From positions 1 to 9,843 of the forward strand of contig JALQTL010000320.1 in NCBI GenBank assembly GCA_023260935.1: 9,843 nucleotides of DNA, in the 5' to 3' direction. A program made the position numbers and the translations under genes. Shown here piece after piece: positions 1-6,739 of this stretch. This DNA comes from Paracoccaceae bacterium (lineage in GTDB: Bacteria; Pseudomonadota; Alphaproteobacteria; Rhodobacterales; Rhodobacteraceae). A model generated the notes under the pieces. It was not told the origin of the DNA, searched no databases, and worked only from the letters and a program-made list of their open reading frames with translations. Within the stretch, counting starts at the first letter, position 1, and each line of letters begins with the position of its first letter.

Positions 1-436
1 ATTTGTGGGCCTGTTCGGGGATCTTGACCTTGCCCAGGAAATACATCGCCGTCTCCTCGGCCTCGCGCTTTGGGATCTTGCGCACCCAGATCGGCGCCAG
101 CGTCAGGTTTTCAAGGATGGTAAGGTGGGGAAACAGGTTGAAGTGCTGGAACACCATCCCCACTTCCGACCGCACCTTGTCGATGTTCTTCAAATCGCTG
201 GTCAGTTCCGTACCATCGACGATGATCTTGCCTGACTGGTGTTCCTCCAGCCGGTTGATACAGCGGATCATCGTGGATTTCCCCGAACCCGAAGGGCCGC
301 AGATGACGATCCGCTCGCCCCGGTTCACCGTCACATTGATGTCACGCAACACATGGAACTGGCCGTACCATTTGTTCATCCCGGTGATCTGGATCGCCAC
401 GTCGTCCGAGATCTGCATTTTCTGTGCTTCAGCCAT
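1..436 (-). CDS. bztD: ABC transporter ATP-binding subunit for polar amino acids, BztD/AapP (3' end cut by window)
   Basis: This is the cytoplasmic ATPase that drives the glutamate/glutamine/aspartate/asparagine importer. About 145 residues are present, covering the N-terminal half of the nucleotide-binding domain. The Walker A motif GPSGSGKST lies at residues 47-55 and the Q-loop glutamine at about 97 within GMVFQHFNLFPHLT, a signature of the polar amino acid (GlnQ/HisP/AapP) subgroup. The ABC signature, Walker B and H-loop would lie beyond the left edge. The ATG at 436 follows an AAGGA motif that overlaps the bztC stop codon, 11 bases away, so translation is probably coupled to bztC. A second in-frame ATG six codons later is a less likely start because it lacks this spacing. 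Identity as an amino acid ABC ATPase is secure; the exact substrate range is inferred from the operon. Confidence 0.95.
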   Translation of the reverse strand, partial: MAEAQKMQISDDVAIQITGMNKWYGQFHVLRDINVTVNRGERIVICGPSGSGKSTMIRCINRLEEHQSGKIIVDGTELTSDLKNIDKVRSEVGMVFQHFNLFPHLTILENLTLAPIWVRKIPKREAEETAMYFLGKVKIPEQAHK

Positions 437-447
437 GGTCGTGTTCC

Positions 448-1878
448 TTAGCGATGATCGGTCTTCAGCTTGCGTTCAAGATACATCGAGTATCGCGACA
501 TGCCGAAACAGATGAGGAAGAAGATGACGCCGACAAAGATATAGGGTTCCCAGTAGATACCCTTCCAGTTGATGTCGGCCCGGACAATCTGGGTGACGCC
601 GCGCAGCGGGTCCAGCAGGCCCACGAAAGACACCAGCGTGGTATCCTTGAACAGCCCGATGAAGGTGGACACGATGCCGGGAATACTGATCTTCAGCGCC
701 TGCGGCATGATGATCAGCCGCTGTGCCTGCCAGTAATCCAGCCCAAGCGCATCGGCCGCCTCATACTGGCCGCGCGGCAGGGCGGCCAGACCGCCCCGGA
801 TCACCTCGGCCAAATAGGCGGCCGAAAACAGCGTGACCAGAATGATGACGCGAAGGATCAGGTCAAAGTTGGTCTGCGGCGGCAGGAAGTATTGCAGCAG
901 CAGCGACGCAGTGAACAAGAGTGTGATCAGCGGCACGCCACGGACGAATTCGATGAAGCCCACCGAAAGCGTCTTGATCAGCAACATGTCAGACCGCCGG
1001 CCCAGCGCCAGCAGCACCCCCAGCGGCAGAGAACAGGCAATCGCCGTCACCCCGATGATGAAGGCCAGAAGGAAGCCGCCGAACTGGTCAGAACTTACGG
1101 CCGGCAACCCGATCGGCAGGATCGCGGTCAGCGCCCCCGTCACATAGCCTTGCAGGACGATCCAGTAGACCGCCGCCGCAACCACACCCGCGGCCGTCGC
1201 CACCACCACGCCAAGGCGCGATTGCAGCAGCCGGTACACCACCACGATCACGGCAAAACCAAGCAGCGTTGCAACGCCCTTCCACACCGGCCCGCCCCAC
1301 AGCAGGAAAAAGGCCACAAAGGGGTAAAGCAAGGTCACGAAGATCAGTTTCTTCGGCATCAGCCATGCCACGGCAAACAGCGCCGCCATGATGACGATTG
1401 CCACCAGATCCACCGTTCCCGGCGTATTCAGCAGCACCATCGACAGCACGGTCAACGCGGCCGTCAGGGCCACCATGATGGCCCCCTTCCGGTCATTCCA
1501 GTACAGTACCGGCGCCAGCGCCACGAACATCAGGCCAAAGGCCAGAACCGGGCGCCAATAGGCATCCTGCGGATAGAAGCCAAAGATATACTGGTGCCAC
1601 CGTGCCTTGATCACCGCCCAGCAGGCACCGCTTTCGCCACCGGCCGCCGCCACGATATCGCGGCATTCGCCCAGGCTGTTGGCATTCCAGACCGAATTCA
1701 GCCACCACGGCAGCGACAGCTTCACAAGATAAAACACCACCAGAAGCCCAAGGATCGTGAGCAAACTGTTCAGCGGGCCCGAGAACAGGTTGTCGCGCAG
1801 CCATTTGATGGCACCTCTTTCCCCAATCGGCGCTTCCTGTGGCGGAAGCATCTGGGTGCGGACATAGGAATTCGACAT
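448..1878 (-). CDS. bztC: polar amino acid ABC transporter permease BztC/AapM
   Basis: Inner-membrane permease of 476 residues, expected to pair with BztB to form the translocation path. Residues 38-60 form a first membrane helix. They are followed by an outward loop with two cysteines (C72, C86, within GACWAVI) that I recognise from AapM/BztC proteins. A series of hydrophobic helices spans about 108-240, and the conserved binding-protein-dependent permease core spans about 264-465. In the core, VRGVPLITLLF (312-322) and the EAA loop (AEVIRGGLAALPRGQYEAA, 357-375, continuing DALGLD) mark the contact with the ATPase. The ATG at 1878 sits one base after the bztB TGA and is preceded by AAGGAGCG inside the end of bztB, which indicates translational coupling. 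The protein looks longer than the roughly 380-430 residues I recall for the family; the extra length is in the hydrophobic block before the core. Confidence 0.95.
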   Translation of the reverse strand: MSNSYVRTQMLPPQEAPIGERGAIKWLRDNLFSGPLNSLLTILGLLVVFYLVKLSLPWWLNSVWNANSLGECRDIVAAAGGESGACWAVIKARWHQYIFGFYPQDAYWRPVLAFGLMFVALAPVLYWNDRKGAIMVALTAALTVLSMVLLNTPGTVDLVAIVIMAALFAVAWLMPKKLIFVTLLYPFVAFFLLWGGPVWKGVATLLGFAVIVVVYRLLQSRLGVVVATAAGVVAAAVYWIVLQGYVTGALTAILPIGLPAVSSDQFGGFLLAFIIGVTAIACSLPLGVLLALGRRSDMLLIKTLSVGFIEFVRGVPLITLLFTASLLLQYFLPPQTNFDLILRVIILVTLFSAAYLAEVIRGGLAALPRGQYEAADALGLDYWQAQRLIIMPQALKISIPGIVSTFIGLFKDTTLVSFVGLLDPLRGVTQIVRADINWKGIYWEPYIFVGVIFFLICFGMSRYSMYLERKLKTDHR

Positions 1879-1879
1879 C

Positions 1880-3157
1880 TCAGCGCTCCTTCAGCTTCAC
1901 GGAAGAGTTGAAGACGTTCATCAGCGACGAGATGATCAGCGAGATGATCAGATAGGTCAGCATCATCAACAGCATGCATTCCAGCTCTCGGCCGGTCTGG
2001 TTCAGCGTGATGCCGCCCAGCGTGCCGCGCAGGTCAAGATATGACACGGCGATACCCAGCGAGGTGTTCTTCGTCAGGTTCAGATACTGGCTGATCAAGG
2101 GCGGAATGATCACCCGCAGAGCCTGCGGCAGGATGATCAGGCTCATCGTGCGGCCCGGGCGCAGCCCCAGCGCAAAGGCCGCTTCAGATTGGCCGCGGCT
2201 GATGGCCATGATGCCCGCCCGCACGATTTCCGCAATGAAGGCACCAGTATACAGCGACAGGGCGATCACCAGCGCCGTGAAAGAGTGCATGACGGAAATG
2301 CCGCCTTGAAAGTTGAAGCCCTTGAACACGGGGTAATCCAGGTGGAAGCCCAGAGCCATCAAAAGCGCGATGGTCGGCAGGAACAGGATGGCAAGCGATT
2401 TCCACCATGTTACGGGCCGTTCGCCGGTTTCTTCCTGAATGGCCCGCGCCCTGCGCAGAAGCGCCCGGTTCGCCAGAACCGAGGCCACGATCACAGCAAG
2501 CGTCAGAAGCACCGAAAGGTTCACCGGCACACTGCCGATATCGATGCTGCCAAGGCCCCGGTCCAGCACAGGTGCCGGAAGATCCGTGCCACGGTTCGTC
2601 ACCGCTACGGAATCCCAGAACCACATCTTTGCCGCGGGTTCGGTCCCTGAGGCGATCATCTCGTCCGTCACGCGGAAATCGCGGGGTTGCGGACGCGTTT
2701 CCGACATCACCACGAAAACAAGGATGATCCACAGCAGAAGCGGCACATTGCGGAACGCCTCGACGTAGACGGTCATCAGGCGGCTGACCAGCCAGTTGTT
2801 CGAAAGACGCAGCACGCCGACGAAGACGCCGATGATGGTGGCAAAGACGCAGCCGAAAAACGCGACAACCAGCGTGTTCAGCAGACCGATGATTGCCGCC
2901 CGGCCGTGGGTGCTGTCGTTTGTATAGGGGATAAGCTGTTGCTCGATATCGTATCCGGCCCTGTTCCACAGAAAGCCGAAGTTGATGTCCTTGTCCTTGG
3001 CGGCAAGGTTCTGGATGGTGTTATCCGCAAGCCAACCCACGAACAGCAGCACTAGGATCAGGACAACGACCTGAATGGTCATCGACCGATAGCGGGTGTC
3101 GTAGATAAGCATGGAAAGCCGAAAGCTTTCCTTCGGCGCCTCTGAGGCCAAAGCCAT
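1880..3157 (-). CDS. bztB: polar amino acid ABC transporter permease BztB/AapQ
   Basis: Inner-membrane permease of 425 residues, partner of BztC. A membrane helix at about 27-44 is followed by a hydrophilic stretch with QQLIPYTNDSTHGRA (73-87), then the permease core begins at about 90 (GLLNTLVVAFFGCVFATIIG). The core is interrupted by a long loop at roughly 152-212, as is usual for AapQ/BztB, plus additional helices. It resumes with the EAA loop (AEIVRAGIMAISRGQSEAAF, 309-328, continuing ALGL) and LPQALRVIIPP (343-353). The ATG at 3157 follows a purine-rich AGGGGGAAC ribosome binding site and lies 131 bases downstream of bztA. That gap is large compared with the 1- and 11-base gaps further down the operon and is filled with predicted RNA structure. 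Confidence 0.95.
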   Translation of the reverse strand: MALASEAPKESFRLSMLIYDTRYRSMTIQVVVLILVLLFVGWLADNTIQNLAAKDKDINFGFLWNRAGYDIEQQLIPYTNDSTHGRAAIIGLLNTLVVAFFGCVFATIIGVFVGVLRLSNNWLVSRLMTVYVEAFRNVPLLLWIILVFVVMSETRPQPRDFRVTDEMIASGTEPAAKMWFWDSVAVTNRGTDLPAPVLDRGLGSIDIGSVPVNLSVLLTLAVIVASVLANRALLRRARAIQEETGERPVTWWKSLAILFLPTIALLMALGFHLDYPVFKGFNFQGGISVMHSFTALVIALSLYTGAFIAEIVRAGIMAISRGQSEAAFALGLRPGRTMSLIILPQALRVIIPPLISQYLNLTKNTSLGIAVSYLDLRGTLGGITLNQTGRELECMLLMMLTYLIISLIISSLMNVFNSSVKLKER

Positions 3158-3173
3158 GTCGTTCCCCCTGCTT

Positions 3174-3229
3174 CCCGAAAAGGTCCGGCGTTATCGCCGA
3201 TTATGGTGCGCCACGGCGCGCTTTTCGGG
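3174..3229 (-). promoter_or_regulatory. predicted three-way-junction RNA fold in the bztB leader
   Basis: A perfect 9-base inverted repeat, CCCGAAAAG (3174-3182) and CTTTTCGGG (3221-3229), closes a 47-base interior that holds two smaller stems. One is CGGCG/CGCCG with loop ATAA on the transcript (3186-3199). The other is a GCGC/GCGC stem around a four-base loop in the 3208-3220 interval. In the bztABCD transcript this fold ends about five bases before the AGGGGGA ribosome binding site of bztB. It could stabilise the 5' end of a processed bztBCD message or influence access to the bztB site; which of these is inference. The pairing was found by eye and has not been folded computationally. Confidence 0.5.
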
Positions 3230-3248
3230 TTCGTTGATGATAGAATCA

Positions 3249-3274
3249 GGGCGCGCCTCACCAGAAGCGCGCCC
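3249..3274 (-). terminator. GC-rich hairpin after bztA (possible attenuator or 3'-end stabiliser)
   Basis: An uninterrupted 8-base-pair stem, GGGCGCGC (3249-3256) with GCGCGCCC (3267-3274) and a 10-base loop, begins 14 bases after the bztA stop codon. On the transcript strand it is followed by TGATTCTATC rather than a run of T, so it is not a standard strong intrinsic terminator. A partial terminator or a barrier to 3' exonucleases between a binding-protein gene and its permease genes is a common arrangement in ABC importer operons. It would yield more binding protein than membrane subunits. Confidence 0.45.
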
Positions 3275-3288
3275 CCGTCAGTTTCAGA

Positions 3289-4305
3289 TCAACGGAACGG
3301 CGGTGCGTACTGCAGGCCGCCCTGCGTCCACAGCGCGTTCAGGCCGCGGGCCAGACCGATCGGCGTGGCCGAACCGATGTTCGCCTCGAAGATCTCGCCA
3401 TAGTTGCCGTTGGCAGAGATGGCGTTCTTGAACGCACCGGCATCAAGGCCCAGCATGGCGCCCATGTTGCCTTCCAGGCCCAGCATGCGGCGCACTTCCG
3501 GGTCGGTCGTCGAAGCGGCGACCTCTTCGATGTTGGCCTTGGTGATGCCCTTCTCTTCCGCGATCAGCAGCGAGAAGAACGTCCAGCGGACGATATCACC
3601 CCACTGGTTGTCGCCATGGCGCACGACCGGGCCCAGCGGCTCCTTCGAGATGATTTCGGGAAGGATCACATGGTTTTCGCTGTCGGCCATGGTGGCGCGG
3701 GCGGCAGCCAGACCCGAGGCATCGGTGGTGTAGGCATCGCAAGCGCCGGCCAGATACTGACGCTGGGCTTCCGAATCGTCCTGCACGGTGACCGGGGTGT
3801 AGCTGATGTTGTTGAACTTGAAGAAGTCCGCCAGGTTCAGTTCGGTCGTGGTGCCGGTCTGGATGCAGACGGTGGCGCCATCAAGTTCCTTGGCCGAAGA
3901 AACGCCAAGATCCTTCTTCACCATGAAGCCCTGACCGTCATAGTAGTTCACGGCCACGAAATCGAGCTTCAGGTCGTTGTCGCGGCTGTAGGTCCAGGTC
4001 GAGTTGCGGACCAGGATGTCGACTTCGCCCGAAGCAAGCGCGGTGAAGCGGGTTTCGCCGGTGGTCGGCACGAACTTTACCTTGTTCTGGTCGCCCAGAA
4101 CGGCGGCAGCAACGGCGCGGCACAGGGCCACATCGAAACCAACCCAGTTGCCATTCGCGTCGGGGGCACCGAAACCGGTAAGGCCGGTGTTCGACCCACA
4201 GATCAGTTCGCCCCGCGCCTTGACATCATCAAGCGTGCCAGCAGCTGCAACGCCCGCGATCATCGTGGTGGCCGCGAGGGTGCCGAGGAATACGGATTTT
4301 TTCAT
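3289..4305 (-). CDS. bztA: periplasmic polar amino acid-binding protein BztA/AapJ
   Basis: Solute-binding subunit of 338 residues that captures glutamate, glutamine, aspartate and asparagine and delivers them to BztBC. MKKSVFLGTLAATTMIAGVA followed by AA is a clear Sec signal peptide, with likely cleavage after A20-A21-A22. The mature part starts GTLDDVKARGELICGSN and carries family 3 binding-protein hallmarks: GNWVGFDVALCRAVAAA (52-68), VDILVRNSTWTYSRD (95-109) and ATVCIQTGTTTELNL (144-158). Cysteines at 36, 62, 147 and 189 may form disulfides. The frame stays open further upstream, but the ATG at 4305 is chosen because it starts the signal peptide and is preceded by GAGGT at good spacing. 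First gene of the operon, with a 242-base upstream gap for regulation. Confidence 0.96.
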   Translation of the reverse strand: MKKSVFLGTLAATTMIAGVAAAGTLDDVKARGELICGSNTGLTGFGAPDANGNWVGFDVALCRAVAAAVLGDQNKVKFVPTTGETRFTALASGEVDILVRNSTWTYSRDNDLKLDFVAVNYYDGQGFMVKKDLGVSSAKELDGATVCIQTGTTTELNLADFFKFNNISYTPVTVQDDSEAQRQYLAGACDAYTTDASGLAAARATMADSENHVILPEIISKEPLGPVVRHGDNQWGDIVRWTFFSLLIAEEKGITKANIEEVAASTTDPEVRRMLGLEGNMGAMLGLDAGAFKNAISANGNYGEIFEANIGSATPIGLARGLNALWTQGGLQYAPPFR

Positions 4306-4324
4306 TCTTACCTCATCCTGAGTA

Positions 4325-4349
4325 GCCGGCATTGGTGCCGGCGTTTTTT
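4325..4349 (+). terminator. intrinsic-terminator-like hairpin read on the plus strand, inside the bztA leader
   Basis: GCCGGCA (4325-4331) pairs perfectly with TGCCGGC (4336-4342) around a TTGG loop, and one base later comes a run of six T (4344-4349). This is textbook intrinsic terminator architecture for plus-strand transcription, but no plus-strand gene lies upstream; it would stop transcripts running antisense to bztA. In the minus-strand bztA transcript the same hairpin sits about 10 bases before the GAGGT ribosome binding site, preceded by an A-run. There it would be a leader hairpin rather than a terminator. The structure itself is clear; the function is open. Confidence 0.6.
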
Positions 4350-4353
4350 GGTG

Positions 4354-4407
4354 CCCTTGTGCCGCATCACGCGCGCAAGGGGCTGGACTAGAGGGGAAGG
4401 CCCCTCT
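4354..4407 (-). promoter_or_regulatory. two further stem-loops in the bztA 5' leader
   Basis: AGAGGGG (4390-4396) pairs perfectly with CCCCTCT (4401-4407) around AAGG. Next to it, CCCTTGTGC (4354-4362) pairs with GCGCAAGGG (4373-4381), with one imperfect position and a 10-base loop. With the hairpin at 4325-4342 they make a row of three stems in the roughly 120-base leader expected for bztA. Neither stem is followed by a T-run on the transcript strand. They may act on mRNA stability or as protein-binding sites. I do not recognise a known riboswitch class. Confidence 0.35.
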
Positions 4408-4434
4408 CAGTGCGTTCCAGTTTCTTCCGAAGCG

Positions 4435-4463
4435 ATTTGAAAGGTCAAGCGCATCTGAAGCAA
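4435..4463 (-). promoter_or_regulatory. candidate bztA promoter
   Basis: On the minus strand, TTGCTT (4458-4463) and TCAAAT (4435-4440) are separated by 17 bases, a plausible weak sigma-70-type pair that would start transcription near 4428. An overlapping alternative is TTGACC (4443-4448) with a poor AAGAAA box 16 bases on. An imperfect inverted repeat, GCATCTG/CAAATGC at 4451-4467, overlaps the -35 area and could be an operator. All of this is weak pattern matching. Confidence 0.22.
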
Positions 4464-4547
4464 ATGCCGAAAAACCGTGCAAATCGACTGATTGGGGCCA
4501 ATGCGGCGCAACTAATCACCCAACTGCGGCAGGAATGGGCAGGATTG

Positions 4548-5255
4548 TTACCCGCACAATACAAAGAATCGCCCGGCGGCCAGCAGGGCCTGCCGGCGCA
4601 GGGCCTCGGCCTCTGCGGCCTCTTCGTCTTCGCCCCATTGTTCGATTTGCCAATGCTCATCGATTCGCGACAGGTCAAACGCTTCTTCCGGCGTCAGCCG
4701 CCCCCTTGCCACGGCAAGCCCAAGGACAAGCGACCCGGTGATGGCCACAAGGTCATGCAGCGCGGCCAGTTCAAAGACCGAATGCCCTGCCACCACCGCC
4801 CGCAAGCGGGCCAGGCTTTCGGCGGGCTGCGCCACGGGGATTACCCCCTGCGTCACCACCAAGGGCGCCTCGAAAGCACCGGCGGCCCAGTCCAGCAGAG
4901 GGGCCCAGGCCGCCTCTTGCCGGGCCACCAGCGCCGGCGGATCAACGGCACGGTAACACAGCAGGTCCGACCCGCCGAACCCCGAAATTTCGTCCACCAC
5001 CGCATCAAGCAGCGGCGTCACCTTGTCGATGGCGGAATTGGCCGCCCGTGTGGCAGGCATCGTATCTGGGCGCACAACCCCGGTCTGCGCATCCCATTCC
5101 GCGGCAATCGCCTCTGCCATCGCTTGCGTGGGCAGCACCAACAGTGCCTTTGCCGGTGTCTTTACAGGCCGCCCGTCCAGCCGGACGGTAAAGCCGCCGT
5201 CGCAGGCCTCTGCCGTGGCCGCCGTCCAGAACCGCTTTGCCGCCCAACCGGTCAC
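4548..5255 (-). CDS. ATP12-family F1-ATPase assembly chaperone
   Basis: A 235-residue soluble protein of the ATP12 family, the bacterial relatives of the mitochondrial chaperone that protects the F1 alpha subunit until it joins the ATP synthase. Family features in order: GWAAKRFW near the N terminus; LDGRPVKTPAK (26-36); AAEWDAQ (51-57) followed by the block around PDTMPATRAANSAIDKV (63-79); GSDLLCYRA (95-103); and a C-terminal block SLVLGLAVARG (175-185) with RIDEHWQIEQWGEDEEA (197-213). The start is taken as GTG at 5255: it overlaps the rluC stop as GTGA, has GAGGTG five bases upstream, and gives the usual N terminus. An in-frame ATG 20 codons upstream would only add residues read from inside rluC. 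It is the last gene of the crcB-rluC-atp12 unit; I see no clear terminator after it. Confidence 0.92.
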   Translation of the reverse strand: MTGWAAKRFWTAATAEACDGGFTVRLDGRPVKTPAKALLVLPTQAMAEAIAAEWDAQTGVVRPDTMPATRAANSAIDKVTPLLDAVVDEISGFGGSDLLCYRAVDPPALVARQEAAWAPLLDWAAGAFEAPLVVTQGVIPVAQPAESLARLRAVVAGHSVFELAALHDLVAITGSLVLGLAVARGRLTPEEAFDLSRIDEHWQIEQWGEDEEAAEAEALRRQALLAAGRFFVLCG

Positions 5256-6298
5256 TTGAACACCTCGAACGGGTCGGCGGGCACGTCGTCTTCCTTCCAG
5301 TCCAGAAGCTTCCAAGTCCGCGCCATATGGTCAGGAAGCGGCGCGGTGAAGGTCATCAGGCTTTTGGTGATCGGGTGTTCGATGGTCAGGCTGCGGGCAT
5401 GAAGATGCAGCTTTTTCGACAGATCGCCGCCAATGCCTGCGCCCCAGCCCTCGCCCTTGTTGTCAGCCTCGCTGCCACCATACTTGCCATCTCCCAGAAT
5501 AGGGTGGCCCAGTTCCGCCATATGGGCGCGCAGCTGGTGGGTGCGGCCTGTGACAGGCTCCAGCGCCATCCATGACAGCCGGTTGCCAAGGAACCAAAGC
5601 GTGAAGTAATCCGTCTGCGCGCGTTTGGCTTCGGGGAAATCCTTGGCCTTGGCAGGGTGGATGCAGATCATCTTTTCGCCTTCGCCGCCGCGACCATGGC
5701 CGGGCGCCTTCATCAGCGCGTATTTGATGCTGCCCTGACGCGGGTTCGGCACCCCCGCCACCACCGCCCAGTAAATCTTGCGCGCATTGCGATGCCGCAG
5801 TGCCTCTGACAGCGCACGCGCCACGCGGTCTGTCCGCGCCAGCATCAGGACACCGGACGTATCCTTGTCCAGACGGTGCACCAGCTTTGGCCTGTCCTTG
5901 TAGCCGAACTTAAGCGCCTCGGTCAGGCCGTCGACATGCCGATCCCCCTGGCCCGAGCCCCCTTGGCTGGGCAGGCCCGGCGGCTTGTTCAGGACGATCA
6001 GGTGTTCATCCTTGAAGATCACCGCGGCCTGGATCATCCGCGCGTCCGCAGCATTTACGCCATCGGGGCGCGGGCGGCTGGGGGCGTCCACATCCGGCAA
6101 GGGCGGCACCCGGATCACCTGCCCGGGCACAACCCTGTCAGACGCCTTGGCCCGCGCGCTGTCCACCCGGACCTGCCCGGTGCGGCACATCTTTTCGACG
6201 GCGCCTTGGGTCACATGGGGAAACCGCCGCTTGAACCACTTGTCCAGCCGCTGCTCACCCTCATCCTCGGATACGGTCAGAAGTTTGACGCCGCTCAT
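5252..6298 (-). CDS. rluC: RluC-type RluA-family 23S rRNA pseudouridine synthase
   Basis: Converts specific uridines of 23S rRNA to pseudouridine; in E. coli RluC acts on U955, U2504 and U2580, but the target here is inferred. The 348-residue protein has an N-terminal S4 RNA-binding domain (EGEQRLDKWFKRRFPHVT onward, about 14-65, ending VIRVPP) and a catalytic domain from about 90. The catalytic aspartate is D144 in HRLDKDTSG (141-149), and GRTHQLRAH (251-259) is another family hallmark. A glycine-rich insert at 275-292 lengthens the protein relative to E. coli RluC (319 residues). The ATG at 6298 overlaps the crcB stop as ATGA and is preceded by CGGAG. The frame continues 35 codons upstream, but that part lies over the crcB coding sequence and has no family similarity. 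Confidence 0.93.
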   Translation of the reverse strand: MSGVKLLTVSEDEGEQRLDKWFKRRFPHVTQGAVEKMCRTGQVRVDSARAKASDRVVPGQVIRVPPLPDVDAPSRPRPDGVNAADARMIQAAVIFKDEHLIVLNKPPGLPSQGGSGQGDRHVDGLTEALKFGYKDRPKLVHRLDKDTSGVLMLARTDRVARALSEALRHRNARKIYWAVVAGVPNPRQGSIKYALMKAPGHGRGGEGEKMICIHPAKAKDFPEAKRAQTDYFTLWFLGNRLSWMALEPVTGRTHQLRAHMAELGHPILGDGKYGGSEADNKGEGWGAGIGGDLSKKLHLHARSLTIEHPITKSLMTFTAPLPDHMARTWKLLDWKEDDVPADPFEVFK

Positions 6299-6669
6299 GT
6301 CAGGCTCCGTGCAACGAAAAGGCCCGCCGCGATGGCAGCAAGGGAAAGGATGACGGACCCGCAGACATAGCCGAAGGCAGGGCCCTGCTGGCCCCGTTCC
6401 CACAAGGTCAGCGCATCCAGCGAAAAGGCCGAAAAGGTCGTGAAGCCGCCAAGGATGCCGGTCATCAGGAAAGGCGCCAGATGGTTGCCGCCCTTTTTGG
6501 CCAGAACGACCACGATCACCCCCATCAGGAAAGACCCGACAATATTGACGATCAGCGTGCCATAAGGAAACCCCGTGCCAATCAGACGCATCACGCCCAC
6601 ATTGGTCAGATAGCGCAAGCTGGCGCCGATTGCCCCGCCAAGGGCCACTTGAGAAAGGGTCAGGAACAT
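6295..6669 (-). CDS. crcB: fluoride channel CrcB/Fluc
   Basis: A 124-residue four-helix inner-membrane protein that works as a dual-topology dimer to let fluoride leave the cell. Family motifs: GGAIGASLRY (11-20); VNIVGSFLMG (41-50) with the conserved polar-track asparagine N42; and GGFTTFSAFS (74-83), which contains the phenylalanines of the anion pathway. A last helix spans about 100-119. Length is normal for the family. The ATG at 6669 has no recognisable Shine-Dalgarno sequence before it (AAAGACCCCCC). The gene ends in ATGA, overlapping rluC by four bases. I see no fluoride riboswitch (crcB motif) in the 78-base upstream gap. Confidence 0.95.
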   Translation of the reverse strand: MFLTLSQVALGGAIGASLRYLTNVGVMRLIGTGFPYGTLIVNIVGSFLMGVIVVVLAKKGGNHLAPFLMTGILGGFTTFSAFSLDALTLWERGQQGPAFGYVCGSVILSLAAIAAGLFVARSLT

Positions 6670-6675
6670 GGGGGG

Positions 6676-6704
6676 TCTTTGCGGCCGCCGGGCGGAATTG
6701 TCAA
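6676..6704 (-). promoter_or_regulatory. possible crcB promoter with consensus -35
   Basis: A perfect TTGACA (6699-6704, minus strand) lies just upstream of crcB. At 17 bases spacing the -10 position reads CAAAGA, a poor match. If used, transcription would begin at or within a base or two of the crcB ATG, giving a leaderless message, which would fit the missing ribosome binding site. Weak evidence. Confidence 0.2.
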
Positions 6705-6711
6705 GGAAGGC

Positions 6712-6739
6712 TGCCGCATCCTGCCCATGACACGCGGCA
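6712..6739 (-). terminator. hairpin after rarA (weak terminator candidate)
   Basis: TGCCGC (6712-6717) pairs with GCGGCA (6734-6739), with an inner TGTC/GGCA stem on the transcript strand (6722-6732) closing a three-base loop. It begins eight bases after the rarA TAG. The following bases, GCCTTCCTTGACA, are only moderately T-rich, so termination would be partial at best. Confidence 0.3.

Noticed and set aside
424..1911. A 495-codon open frame on the plus strand opposite bztC
   Set aside because: Its product is rich in Arg, His, Gln and Asp with no recognisable domain. It lies exactly antisense to a clear permease gene, so it is a shadow frame typical of GC-rich coding DNA.
4306..4482. N-terminal extension of the bztA frame by 59 codons
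   Set aside because: The signal peptide and the GAGGT ribosome binding site fix the start at 4305, and the extension covers the structured leader.
4470..4510. Sigma-54 promoter upstream of bztA
   Set aside because: TTGGCCCC and TTTGCA are present, but the spacing between the GG and GC elements is 17 bases instead of about 10.
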